64,000 nt of DNA from Candidatus Gastranaerophilales bacterium (GTDB lineage: Bacteria > Cyanobacteriota > Vampirovibrionia > Gastranaerophilales > Gastranaerophilaceae). Made by a program: the position numbers and the translations under genes. The notes under the pieces are model-generated. The model had not been told where the DNA came from. It worked only from the letters and a program-made list of their open reading frames with translations, and ran no database searches. The stretch is from NCBI GenBank assembly GCA_944323255.1, contig CALURU010000010.1, positions 1-64,000 on the forward strand, read 5' to 3'. Positions 33,576 to 41,919 of this stretch are shown here, one piece after another. Positions within the stretch are counted from its first letter, which is position 1. Every line of letters begins with the position of its first letter.

Positions 33576-33919
33576 ATATTCCTCAATTTTTCGGCTGTCA
33601 AATGATACCACAGGGCGGCATCTTAATATTATAATATTTGCTAAAATTCTGAATGCAAGCAGTTTTATTATATTTTAACCATATTTGTAAAGTTTTATTA
33701 ACGATTGTTTTTATTTTATTAAGTATCAATCGCTTCTTTATAACATTCTGCAAACTCACTAATTTTACAAATGTTCAGATTTTAACACGATATCTAAATA
33801 TTATAAAATTAAAAAAACATACAAATTAGAAATTTTCCTTTATATTTCTTAATTTTTATATTTAATATCATTGCTTTCGTGATACAATGAACCAAGTAAG
33901 TATTTTGAAAGGGATTTTT
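33576..33919. promoter_or_regulatory. Divergent promoter region of infA and ychF
   Basis: A 344-base AT-rich gap without genes. For the ribosomal operon (minus strand), TTGCAT (33658-33653) precedes TATTAT (33636-33631) by 16 bases. For ychF, a TACAAT box lies near 33882-33887. I see nothing else of note in it. Confidence 0.5.
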
Positions 33920-35017
33920 ATGCTAAGAGCCGGAATTGTAGGACTCCCTAATGTGGGAAAATCAACATTGTTTAATGCACTTACTGCGACAAAAAATGCA
34001 CAGAGTGCAAATTATCCGTTTTGTACAATAGAACCAAATGTCGGAGTTGTTATCGTTCCTGATGAAAGATTGCAGATTCTTTCTGATTTATGCAAATCAA
34101 AAGAAATAATACCTACAGTTATTGAATTTGTTGATATTGCAGGACTTGTTAAGGGTGCAAGTCAGGGTGAAGGTTTAGGCAACCAGTTTTTGCATAACAT
34201 TAGAGAAGTTGACGCAATAATTCAGGTTGTAAGATGCTTTGATGATGAGAATACAATACACGTTTCCGGTAAAGTTGACCCGATTTCCGATATAGAAATT
34301 ATTAATACAGAACTTGCTCTTGCGGATTTAGCCTCTGTTGAGAGAAGAATGCAGAGAATCTCCAAGCAGGCTAAAGGCGGAGATAAAGAGGCTGTTCTTG
34401 AAGAAGGCGCATTGAAAAAGCTCAACGAACTTCTTCAGACAGGAACTTTTATAAATCTAAAAGATCATTTTACAGAAGATGAGATAAATGTTATAAAACC
34501 GCTAAACTTAATGTCAGTAAAGCCGGTAATTTATTGCGCAAATGTTTCGGAATTTGATTTAAAAGAAGGAAATAATTATACAAAATTAGTTGAAGAATAT
34601 GCATCTAGGCACGGAGCACAGACTGTAATTATTTGTGCAAGGATTGAAGAAGAGCTTGTAGAACTCGGAGAAGAAGGCGCTAAGGAGTATTTGGAAGAAC
34701 TCGGAGTAAAAGACAGCGGTATTAATAAAATGATTAAATCTGTTTATGATCTCTTAAACTTAATTACATTTATAACTGCAGGAGAAAAAGAAGTTCACGC
34801 CTGGACAATAACAAGAGGAACTAAAGCCCCGCAGGCTGCAGGTGTAATTCATACGGATTTTGAAAAGGGATTTATAAGGGCAGAAGTCACGGCTTACAAT
34901 GATTTTGTTGCAAACGGCTCTTACGCTGCCTGCAAAGATAAAGGTGTTACGAGACTGGAAGGAAAGGACTATATAATGCAGGACGGAGATATTGTTCATT
35001 TCCGCTTTGCAGTTTAG
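33920..35017 (+). CDS. ychF: Obg-family ATPase YchF
   Basis: A ribosome-associated P-loop NTPase of 365 residues that prefers ATP to GTP and is linked to translation and stress control. The P-loop is GLPNVGKST (8-16). G3 is DIAGLVKGASQGEGLGNQF. The G4 position reads NVSE instead of NKxD, which is the YchF-specific NxxE. The C-terminal TGS domain includes AWTITRGTKAPQAAGVIHTDFE and YIMQDGDIVHFRF. The ATG at 33920 is chosen because AAAGGGA lies five bases upstream; the 11 extra residues of the longer frame are not conserved. Confidence 0.97.
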   Translation: MLRAGIVGLPNVGKSTLFNALTATKNAQSANYPFCTIEPNVGVVIVPDERLQILSDLCKSKEIIPTVIEFVDIAGLVKGASQGEGLGNQFLHNIREVDAIIQVVRCFDDENTIHVSGKVDPISDIEIINTELALADLASVERRMQRISKQAKGGDKEAVLEEGALKKLNELLQTGTFINLKDHFTEDEINVIKPLNLMSVKPVIYCANVSEFDLKEGNNYTKLVEEYASRHGAQTVIICARIEEELVELGEEGAKEYLEELGVKDSGINKMIKSVYDLLNLITFITAGEKEVHAWTITRGTKAPQAAGVIHTDFEKGFIRAEVTAYNDFVANGSYAACKDKGVTRLEGKDYIMQDGDIVHFRFAV

Positions 35018-35026
35018 TATTACAAA

Positions 35027-35704
35027 ATGCAAATTGATACTTCAAAAAATTCTATTAATTTTGGCTGGAACAAAACTACACATTTACAAATGACAATGCT
35101 CGGGCTTAAAGATTGCAGCAGACTTGATAATATTACTAAACGACAAATAGCAAGATACACTCAAATGCCGGATTTCGCAAAGTCTGAACTAGGTTATCAT
35201 AACAATACGCATTTTTATTTTCCCAACTCCAGAAAAAAAAGCTTTGGTCCAAACAGCGATCAATTGAATGCATACAATCAGTTTAAAGAACACCTCGTCT
35301 CATCAATAATGGCAAAAGATGATACAAAATTTTTAAGACATGCCGGGTTTGCACTTCACTATCTTCAGGATATGACTGTACCTTTACATACAGAAAAAGG
35401 TAACTTTCTGCAAAAAATTATCAAGTATAATACCCATAAAAATTTTGAATATAAATCTAAATACAGTGCACTTGCAAATTCCGAAAAGCTTGGCAGAAAT
35501 TATAAGAATGAAAGAATCCATTTCACAACACTTCTTGATTTATTTAAAGATACTGCTGCTTTTTCACAGAAACCCGAATTTAAAATTACTAATTTTAATA
35601 AAAAAAAGTGGTATTCAATTCAGCAAGAGTGTTTTAATCGTGGAGTGAATACCACACGGGAGTTTTTCGAGAAATTATTATCAATAAGACAAAATATTCT
35701 TTAA
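35027..35704 (+). CDS. Zinc-dependent phospholipase C-like protein
   Basis: 225 residues with the metal-site pattern of zinc-dependent phospholipase C/S1-P1 type proteins: RHAGFALHYLQDMTVPLH provides H105, H111, D115 and H121, and THKNFEY provides H137 and E141. H58 in GYHNNTHFYF may complete the set. Known relatives are secreted, but no signal peptide is visible here; the N-terminus is MQIDTSKNSINFGWNK, another example of the short N-terminal F-G motif seen in the window. It begins nine bases after the ychF stop without a ribosome binding site, so it may depend on translational coupling. Substrate unknown. Confidence 0.78.
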   Translation: MQIDTSKNSINFGWNKTTHLQMTMLGLKDCSRLDNITKRQIARYTQMPDFAKSELGYHNNTHFYFPNSRKKSFGPNSDQLNAYNQFKEHLVSSIMAKDDTKFLRHAGFALHYLQDMTVPLHTEKGNFLQKIIKYNTHKNFEYKSKYSALANSEKLGRNYKNERIHFTTLLDLFKDTAAFSQKPEFKITNFNKKKWYSIQQECFNRGVNTTREFFEKLLSIRQNIL

Positions 35705-35709
35705 TGGGT

Positions 35710-35991
35710 TTAAAGGAATCTGGCAGAATTAATTACCCAGCCATCAGAGCGAAAATGTGCATAATTGTTTTTGCCCTTGTATTTTTCTCCTTCCGGGCTG
35801 GACTTTAACCAGTTTTCCAAAATTTTCAAAGCTTTGTAAAACAGCTCATATCCGTATTTTTCAATAAGTGAACCATATTGCTTAGGAGTCAGTATAACCA
35901 GTTCTATGTCTGGAAGTGATATTTTAATATTATTATCATATTTTGGTCGTCCGCCCAATTTTCCATTTTCTACACTTGAAGCTCCGCTCAT
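35710..35991 (-). CDS. Small phage-replication-like protein
   Basis: 93 residues. After a polar N-terminus with GGRPKYDNN there is the stretch LTPKQYGSLIEKYGYELFYKA, then LENWLKSSPEGEKYKGKNNY and a closing SDGWVI. This pattern (LT..QY..L...YG, then a helix and YK..NN/DY..I..W) resembles the C-terminal end of phage replication-initiation proteins. The family call is tentative. The start codon overlaps the stop of the upstream cysteine-rich gene (ATGA), so the two are translated together. They form a short operon divergent from the repressor-like gene at 36342. Confidence 0.65.
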   Translation of the reverse strand: MSGASSVENGKLGGRPKYDNNIKISLPDIELVILTPKQYGSLIEKYGYELFYKALKILENWLKSSPEGEKYKGKNNYAHFRSDGWVINSARFL

Positions 35992-36197
35992 TCTTCCTCC
36001 TCCTTTGGCACACCCTGTTTTCTTACCAGTTCAATTACTGTTTCCTTCATTTTGCATGTATTATTTGTTCGAAAAAAATATATTTTATACAAATTACACT
36101 TTGAGCACCTACAGCCAAGTTTATAACAATCTATTGCAGTGGGTGTCCAATTTTTTGACAATGTTTCACTACATGATACATTATACTTGTAATCCAT
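35988..36197 (-). CDS. Small cysteine-rich protein next to a phage-type repressor
   Basis: 69 residues. After WTPTAIDCYKLGC the cysteines C24, C29, C31 and C34 cluster, with C48 further on in TCKMKETVIELVRKQGVP. The arrangement could bind zinc or an iron-sulfur cluster. I recall similar short proteins (C..GC.CS.C...C.MK..V.ELV...G.P) in gut bacteria, but no function is known to me. It overlaps the next gene by four bases and is divergent from the S24-type repressor, whose operator region it shares. Confidence 0.7.
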   Translation of the reverse strand: MDYKYNVSCSETLSKNWTPTAIDCYKLGCRCSKCNLYKIYFFRTNNTCKMKETVIELVRKQGVPKEEEE

Positions 36198-36227
36198 TTT
36201 TACGAACTTCTACCTCCTATCTAAACG

Positions 36228-36314
36228 TTGACATATTCAAAAATATATGATTAAATATCAATTAATAGTTGACATTTCGTACTCAATTGTAAGATAATAT
36301 GATACAGATGTCAA
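36228..36314. promoter_or_regulatory. Operator-like sites and promoter between divergent genes
   Basis: TTGACAT occurs at 36228-36234 and 36269-36275 and inverted (ATGTCAA) at 36308-36314, spaced about 40 bases. The middle one is the -35 box of a promoter for the repressor-like gene (TTGACA, 18 bases, GATAAT at 36293-36298). The three copies are candidate binding sites for that repressor. Confidence 0.55.
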
Positions 36315-36341
36315 GTACTAATTTATAAATTTGGTGAAACG

Positions 36342-36950
36342 ATGAAAATTGGTGAATTAATAACATTAATATCAAAACAAACAGGGCAAAGTGTTAATCA
36401 ATCGTTGTTGGCAGAGAGCCTGGGGCTTACCAGACAAACAATCAGCAACAGAATTAAAAACGAAAGCGAAGTAACCGTAAGCGAATTACAGCGTGTTGAA
36501 GAATTTTTTAAAATCAATGTATTTAACTCTGTTTCAGATGTTACCTTTATTGATTACTACAATGATGTATTTGCAAGCTGCGGGAGCGGAAGTATTGTGT
36601 TTTCAACAGAAAAAACAAAGTTACCGATTCCTGTATCAATGATAAATGGATATTCTAAAAATAAACTATACTCAATGATAAACGCCTCCGGTAACAGTAT
36701 GTCACCAACAATAGACAACGGGGACAAACTTATTGTAGAACACTGGAGCGGCAATCAAATTCAGGATAACAAGATTTACGTTTTCTGCTACAACAGCGAA
36801 TTTTTTGTTAAAAGATTATGTAAAAATTTAGATGAGATTATTATTAAATCAGATAATCCTGAATATAGAATCCGGACAATCAGCGGAAAATCGATTGCAG
36901 AACTTATTCTTATCGGGAAAATTGTCGCAACAGTTAAACAGTTAGGTTAA
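36342..36950 (+). CDS. LexA/CI-like repressor (HTH + S24 peptidase domain)
   Basis: 202 residues. The N-terminal HTH spans about 17-60 (LLAESLGLTRQTISNRIKNE). The C-terminal S24 domain has the catalytic serine S119 in ASGNSMSPTIDNGD and the lysine K157 in EFFVKRLCK. C80-G81 in DVFASCGSG is a plausible self-cleavage site. This is the build of phage CI and LexA-like repressors that are inactivated when RecA is activated by DNA damage. It faces two small co-translated genes across an operator-like region. No other phage genes are seen, so it is either a remnant or a domesticated switch. A GGTGA box precedes the ATG. Confidence 0.9.
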   Translation: MKIGELITLISKQTGQSVNQSLLAESLGLTRQTISNRIKNESEVTVSELQRVEEFFKINVFNSVSDVTFIDYYNDVFASCGSGSIVFSTEKTKLPIPVSMINGYSKNKLYSMINASGNSMSPTIDNGDKLIVEHWSGNQIQDNKIYVFCYNSEFFVKRLCKNLDEIIIKSDNPEYRIRTISGKSIAELILIGKIVATVKQLG

Positions 36951-36983
36951 ATAAAATATTCTGCTTTTTAATATAACTTAGGT

Positions 36984-37946
36984 TTAATCTATATTTTTTG
37001 CCTGCTGTCTTTCTCTTGCGATTTTTTGTAAATTCTGGTACAATTCATCTTTTTCAAGAGCATTTCTGATATTTTTTTCTTTTCTGATATAGCATCCACT
37101 GTTAATTTTGTTATATTCGTTGTACGTAAAGTTTTCTGCAAGAATAGCATCTTTTTCAAGTTTGTTTATAGCCCAGTCAATTATATCTCCATCTTGTTTG
37201 TATTTTTTTAAATCTTCAAATAGCACTCTATTATTTTTTGCTTCAAAGGAATTTTGTTTTATTGTTCCCCAGTGTTTTTCAGAAACTTTTCTAATTTTTT
37301 GCCACATTTGTTTAACATTTTCTTCCATTGGCTTGAAATTTTTGTTGAACTCATTGATATCTTGCCTGCGCAAAGCATCACACAACTTATTCAGCCAGTC
37401 TGCATCAGGAGATTCATCCAGGGTAAGCATTTTATAATTTGATTTTTTAATCAAATCTATTATAAATTCTTTTCTATCATTTATGGACTCTGTAATAAGA
37501 TAGTTTTGCACTTCTTCCTGAAGTCCCTGTGTTCTAAGCATATTACATATTTGCATAAAGTGTTGAAATTCGTGTCTCATACTACTTATTATTTCATTTT
37601 TTGGAGTTCGGAGTTTTTCATTTGCCTGAATAACATTATCAAGATACGCATAAGAATAGTCCGCTCTTTCAGAATCACTTACCTGTACAAGCGGCGGAAG
37701 AATTTCGTTTGGAATATCAAGCTTTTTTGCAATATATTTATAAGCCTCTTTTTCTAGCTGCTTACGAGTTCTTATTTTATGAAAATGAGTTAATTCACCT
37801 TCACTCATCTTTAACTTATAACTAAGTCCGGTAATGTAATTTCTTATTATTTTCTTATCTCTTTCAGAAATTTCTTTTAGAGACTTTTGAGACTGAACAG
37901 ATTGAAAAGAAGTATTATTTATAATTTTTATCGGATAGATTTTCAT
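36984..37946 (-). CDS. Putative zincin-type metalloprotease with lineage N-terminal motif
   Basis: 320 residues, family not recognised. HEFQH at 125-129 (MRHEFQHFMQICNMLRTQG) is a zincin-type HExxH site. The same segment in the giant protein reads AHEFIHTLQFRNILATYG, so the two sites share H-E-F-x-H-x-x-Q-x-x-N-x-L-x-T-x-G. The N-terminus MKIYPIKIINNTSFQS has the MKI...NxSF pattern seen in other proteins of this window. The rest is helical and strongly charged. A third zinc ligand cannot be assigned by eye. It is convergent with the repressor gene and probably monocistronic. Confidence 0.75.
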   Translation of the reverse strand: MKIYPIKIINNTSFQSVQSQKSLKEISERDKKIIRNYITGLSYKLKMSEGELTHFHKIRTRKQLEKEAYKYIAKKLDIPNEILPPLVQVSDSERADYSYAYLDNVIQANEKLRTPKNEIISSMRHEFQHFMQICNMLRTQGLQEEVQNYLITESINDRKEFIIDLIKKSNYKMLTLDESPDADWLNKLCDALRRQDINEFNKNFKPMEENVKQMWQKIRKVSEKHWGTIKQNSFEAKNNRVLFEDLKKYKQDGDIIDWAINKLEKDAILAENFTYNEYNKINSGCYIRKEKNIRNALEKDELYQNLQKIARERQQAKNID

Positions 37947-38035
37947 ATTTGTTTAACCTTTCATATATGTATAAGTAAGCTAAAAATAAAATTTGCCAAT
38001 ACTTCTCCCTTAACAATAAAATCTCCTTGCATTGT

Positions 38036-38064
38036 TTGACATTATACGAATTTTGAAGTTAAAT
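38036..38064 (+). promoter_or_regulatory. Promoter of trkA-trkH
   Basis: TTGACA (38036-38041), 17 bases, TTAAAT (38059-38064), then six bases to the ATG at 38071. No ribosome binding site is seen, so the transcript may be leaderless. Confidence 0.6.
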
Positions 38065-38070
38065 ACAGCT

Positions 38071-39414
38071 ATGAAGATAATAATTTTTGGTGCTAATGAG
38101 TTAGGCTCAATGATTGCTTCAGAGCTTTACACCTCAAACGATATTACCGTAATAGATGATGAACATAATAGGGCTGATGCTTTTAATAAACTTGATGTCG
38201 GTTTTATTTCAGGAAATGCCTCTAATATAGAAGTCTTAAAACAAGCCTCAATAAAATCAGCAGATGTTTTCATCGCCTGCACATCTTCGGATGAATTAAA
38301 CATAGTTGCCTGTCTTACGGCAAAACGAATCAGTACGGTAAGAACCATATGTTTTGTCCGGAAGGAAGAGTACAAATATTCACTCGGTCTGGCAAAAGAT
38401 GCAGAATACAACTGCGATTTTTATATCGACAATGTAATCTGGCCGGAAGAACTTTTAACTCAGGAAATCTTCAGAATTATTACCGTAGCAAAAGCTTTGG
38501 ATGTAGAGCATTTCGCTGATGGCAGGGCTAGGCTGCTGGAATATAAGATTGCAAAAAAGTCCATTCTTGTAAATCAAATGGTTAAAAATTGTAATTTCCC
38601 TAAAGACACAGTTATCGTAGGTATAACAAGAAATGGAGAATTGTTTATTCCCGATGGCGAAACTGTTCTTCATGAAGACGACAAAGTTATCTTTATGGGC
38701 TTATCAAATTCTCTTGATATTCTGGCAGGGAAATTTTTCCACGAGAAAGAGTTTGTAAAAAACGTTACAATTATCGGCGGCGGAAACGTAGGATTGAAGC
38801 TGGCAAAAAATCTTGAAGATTTAAAATTAAAATTAAAAATTGTAGAAAAAGATCCTGCCAGATGCGAATATTTATCACAGGTTTTAAACAACACTTTAAT
38901 AATTAACGGAGACGGAACAGATCTGGAATTATTAAATGAGGAAGATATTGCTCTTTCTGATGTTGTTGTAAGCGTTACCAACAATGATGAAAAGAATCTT
39001 CTATGTTCTCTTCTGGTCAAACATATGGGTGCCGGACGTGTTATCTCAAGAGTTTCAAAGAGCACAAATGTTGAATTATTTGAACGGGTCGGAATTGACA
39101 TTGCTATTTCAACCAGAACCGCATCTTTGAAAGAGATAAAAAACAGTATTCAGGAAACAAATATCGGGATTCTGGCTACCGTGGAACAGGGTAAAGGTGA
39201 AGTTCTGGTAATAGAAATTCCAGAGAATTATCAAACAAAGAAGATTATGGATTTAAGGCTTCCGGCAAAAGCCATTGTAGGTGTTATCCAGCGCAGAAAA
39301 AGAATAATTATTCCTAACGGCGCAACACAGGTTATGAGCGGGGATAACTTGATAATATTTACTACAAGTGAGAATGCAAAAATTATAAGAGAATTTTTTG
39401 AGGAAATTGAATGA
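38071..39414 (+). CDS. trkA: Trk potassium uptake regulatory subunit TrkA
   Basis: Peripheral membrane gating subunit of the Trk potassium uptake system. The 447 residues hold two RCK modules in tandem. The first Rossmann fold has FGANELGSMIASEL with IDDE at the ribose position. The second has IGGGNVGLKLAKNLED with VEKD. Each is followed by a TrkA_C domain (GITRNGELFIPDGETVLHED and GVIQRRKRIIIPNGATQVMS). ATG 38071 is the natural start (MKIIIFGAN). Its last four bases overlap the start of trkH, so both subunits are made together. RCK domains bind nucleotides such as NAD or ATP, and c-di-AMP is a known regulator of related systems. Confidence 0.96.
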   Translation: MKIIIFGANELGSMIASELYTSNDITVIDDEHNRADAFNKLDVGFISGNASNIEVLKQASIKSADVFIACTSSDELNIVACLTAKRISTVRTICFVRKEEYKYSLGLAKDAEYNCDFYIDNVIWPEELLTQEIFRIITVAKALDVEHFADGRARLLEYKIAKKSILVNQMVKNCNFPKDTVIVGITRNGELFIPDGETVLHEDDKVIFMGLSNSLDILAGKFFHEKEFVKNVTIIGGGNVGLKLAKNLEDLKLKLKIVEKDPARCEYLSQVLNNTLIINGDGTDLELLNEEDIALSDVVVSVTNNDEKNLLCSLLVKHMGAGRVISRVSKSTNVELFERVGIDIAISTRTASLKEIKNSIQETNIGILATVEQGKGEVLVIEIPENYQTKKIMDLRLPAKAIVGVIQRRKRIIIPNGATQVMSGDNLIIFTTSENAKIIREFFEEIE

Positions 39415-40871
39415 GATTAAGTTATCTGGCATATTCATTCAGTCTTACAATAATGTATTTCAGCCTTGTGTTGCTACTTCCGATTCCAGTTGCAATAAGT
39501 TTTCATGAAATACATGCAATTTTCCCTTTTTTAATAACCGCAGCATTTGCACTAATGATATCCGTTACTATAAAAAAACTCGTAAGCGGAATCTCAGAAA
39601 TAAAATCCATAAATGATATTAAAAAATCAGAAGGCTTGTGCGTAGTTACATTTTCGTGGATTTTTGCTTCAATCTTAGCCGCAATGCCATATTTATTTTT
39701 CGGCATCAAACCAATTGATGCTTTATTTGAAGCAACTTCAGGAATTACAGCAACAGGTGCTACAGTTTTCCAACATTTTAACTATCCTCATGCATTATTT
39801 TTCTGGCGTTCATTCACCCAATGGTTGGGCGGCATGGGAATTATCGTGTTATTCATCGCAATTCTTCCGCAATTTGCAATAGCCGGACGTCAAATGTTTT
39901 TTGCAGAAGCTCCCGGACCTACAGAAGATAAATTTACCCCCAGAATAAAAAATACTGCAGCAGCTTTGTGGAAAATTTATGCCGGTTTAACAATTATTGA
40001 TTTTTTCCTGTTGAAAATATACGGCATGAGCTGGTTTGACTCCGTGTGCTATGCCTTTTCTTCCATATCGGGCGGCGGTCTGTCTCCATCAAGTGACAGC
40101 ATGATAGGGTATTCATTCCCTATATTGTGGATTACAACTTTCTTTATGTTTTTTGCAGGCTCCAGCTTTAACCTGCAATACAAAGCCTGGATAAGATTAA
40201 ATCCGCTGGTTCTGTTTAAAAATGAAGAGTTTAGAGCTTATTTTAACGTTATCTTAATTGTCGGAATACTATTATCTGTATCATTGTTCTTTAATATGAA
40301 TTATGATTTTGTAAGCAGTATAACCCACGCATTTTTCAATATCTCTGCACTTGTATCTTCAACAGGATACTGCAGCGCTGATTATACACAATGGGATTAC
40401 ACAAGCAAACTTTTAATCTTTGCAATTATGCTTTTCGGAAGCTGCGCAAGTTCTGCAGGCGGCGGTATTAAAGTTATAAGATGGCTTTTAATATTTAAGA
40501 TTATGAAAACAGAAATGACAAAAATTCTTCATCCGAAAGCCGTTTGCAACATAAAAATCGGCAGTTATTCCGTTTCAAAAGAAATCATAGACCAAACTTT
40601 AATGTTTGTCGCTTTTTATTTTGCAATACTTGCTTTTTCTGCATTTATAATTGCTATAATAGAACAAAACACCACTATTGGACTAACCGGAGCAGTGAGT
40701 GCTATAGGAAATATCGGACCCGGTTTCGGTAAAATAGGACCTTTAGGGAGTTTTGAGCCTCTGCACTGGAGCACAAAATTTATTCTTATTTTTGATATGC
40801 TGATTGGCAGACTTGAACTTATTCCATTTTTAGTCCTGTTCCAAAAAGATTTCTGGGTTCTAAAAAAATAA
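39411..40871 (+). CDS. trkH: Trk potassium transporter membrane subunit TrkH
   Basis: Integral membrane channel subunit of 486 residues with about ten to twelve hydrophobic helices. Selectivity-filter-type segments are visible: TSGITATGATVFQ, FSSISGGGLSP, ISALVSSTGYCSADY and SAIGNIGPGFGKIGP. FTQWLGGMGIIV and SCASSAGGGIKVIR are also conserved in TrkH/KtrB. It forms an operon with trkA by ATGA overlap. The stop at 40871 directly abuts the stop of the convergent small exported protein gene. Confidence 0.96.
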   Translation: MRLSYLAYSFSLTIMYFSLVLLLPIPVAISFHEIHAIFPFLITAAFALMISVTIKKLVSGISEIKSINDIKKSEGLCVVTFSWIFASILAAMPYLFFGIKPIDALFEATSGITATGATVFQHFNYPHALFFWRSFTQWLGGMGIIVLFIAILPQFAIAGRQMFFAEAPGPTEDKFTPRIKNTAAALWKIYAGLTIIDFFLLKIYGMSWFDSVCYAFSSISGGGLSPSSDSMIGYSFPILWITTFFMFFAGSSFNLQYKAWIRLNPLVLFKNEEFRAYFNVILIVGILLSVSLFFNMNYDFVSSITHAFFNISALVSSTGYCSADYTQWDYTSKLLIFAIMLFGSCASSAGGGIKVIRWLLIFKIMKTEMTKILHPKAVCNIKIGSYSVSKEIIDQTLMFVAFYFAILAFSAFIIAIIEQNTTIGLTGAVSAIGNIGPGFGKIGPLGSFEPLHWSTKFILIFDMLIGRLELIPFLVLFQKDFWVLKK

Positions 40872-41195
40872 TTATCTCGGTCTGCGATAAAGAGGACCTT
40901 TGTAGGTTTTGCCGTCTAATTCGATATTAACGGGAGCAATCGTTCGCTTTTCGGTTGAAAACCGTCTTAAATTACCTGATATGTCATAAAAATACAGTTC
41001 TTCCGCAGGAAGTTTATTTCCTAAAGCATCCTCCTTCATTGCATTACCATCCATATCATAAGCCTCTAAATCATCTCCGTTTTTGGTAAAAGTACCTATA
41101 CGGAATCCGTCTTTATCATATATCTTTACTGTTATAGCTGATACAGATAAAGAAGTCATTAAAAATAAAAGCATTATCACACAGAATTTTTCCAT
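40872..41195 (-). CDS. Small exported protein of unknown function
   Basis: 107 residues. A clear signal peptide (MEKFCVIMLLFLMTSLSVSA, cleavage likely after residue 20) is followed by a short beta-rich domain with repeated D-x-D/G turns: YDKDGFRIG, YDMDGNAM and YDISGNLRRF. These three Y-D-x-x-G units suggest a small repeated fold. It ends LYRRPR. The ATG lies six bases after a TATAAT box and there is no ribosome site, so the mRNA may be leaderless. No family recognised. Confidence 0.8.
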   Translation of the reverse strand: MEKFCVIMLLFLMTSLSVSAITVKIYDKDGFRIGTFTKNGDDLEAYDMDGNAMKEDALGNKLPAEELYFYDISGNLRRFSTEKRTIAPVNIELDGKTYKGPLYRRPR

Positions 41196-41201
41196 ACTAT
41201 T

Positions 41202-41231
41202 ATTATAACGCCATTATTCGGATTTTGTTCA
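41202..41231 (-). promoter_or_regulatory. Promoter of the small exported protein gene
   Basis: TATAAT (41207-41202, minus) lies six bases before the ATG at 41195; TGAACA (41231-41226) is an acceptable -35 at 18 bases. Confidence 0.6.
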
Positions 41232-41269
41232 TTTTTGTGATAAAATGTTAATTACGGAGAGGTACAGAT

Positions 41270-41896
41270 ATGTCAATAAGAAAAGTTGTAAAGTATGGAG
41301 AATCTTCATTGAGACAACCGTCCAGGGAAGTTCATAAAGTTTCACAGAAAATTAAAAATCTTGTAGTTGATTTACTTGATACAATGTATGCACAAAACGG
41401 GGTCGGGCTTGCAGCTCCGCAAATAGGGGAAAATTACAGAGTCTTTGTAATAGATACCTCTACGGGAAATGAGCCGTTAAATCCGATGGTATTTATTAAC
41501 CCTAAAATTATAAAAAAATCCGGAGCAGTAATAAGCCACGAAGGCTGTTTAAGTTTTCCGGAAGCATTTACTGATGTAAAAAGATATGCAAACGTTATGA
41601 TAAAAGCTATGGACAGAAACGGTCGTTCTTTTGTTCTGGAAGCAAAAGACGGAAGTCTTCTTGCAAGAGCCATACAACATGAGTTTGATCATCTTGACGG
41701 GATTTTATTTATTGATCACGTTATCAACAGATTTGAAGCGGAAGAAATGCTCAAAAAATGTAATCTGCCTGATATTCAGGTCGACAAAATCCTAGATGAG
41801 CCTGAGCTTGATGAAAAGATTGAAGTTTTGATGAAAGAAAAGATTGAAAAAGAAAAGAAAGCCCAAGAGGAAAAAGAGCTTAAAGAAGAGTCATAA
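41270..41896 (+). CDS. def: Peptide deformylase
   Basis: Removes the formyl group from the N-terminal methionine of new proteins. The three motifs are GVGLAAPQ (44-51), EGCLS with metal ligand C93, and HEFDH with H137, E138 and H141. The 208-residue protein has a C-terminal extension rich in Glu and Lys (about residues 180-208), beyond the usual end. It is followed 23 bases later by fmt, which adds the formyl group to initiator tRNA; the def-fmt pair is a classic operon. Confidence 0.97.
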   Translation: MSIRKVVKYGESSLRQPSREVHKVSQKIKNLVVDLLDTMYAQNGVGLAAPQIGENYRVFVIDTSTGNEPLNPMVFINPKIIKKSGAVISHEGCLSFPEAFTDVKRYANVMIKAMDRNGRSFVLEAKDGSLLARAIQHEFDHLDGILFIDHVINRFEAEEMLKKCNLPDIQVDKILDEPELDEKIEVLMKEKIEKEKKAQEEKELKEES

Positions 41897-41919
41897 AATA
41901 AAAAGGTAAGGTAAAGATT

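Noticed and set aside
35027-35704. Possible frameshift between ychF and the phospholipase C-like gene
   Set aside because: Both proteins have complete ends and different folds; the nine-base spacing is ordinary operon spacing.
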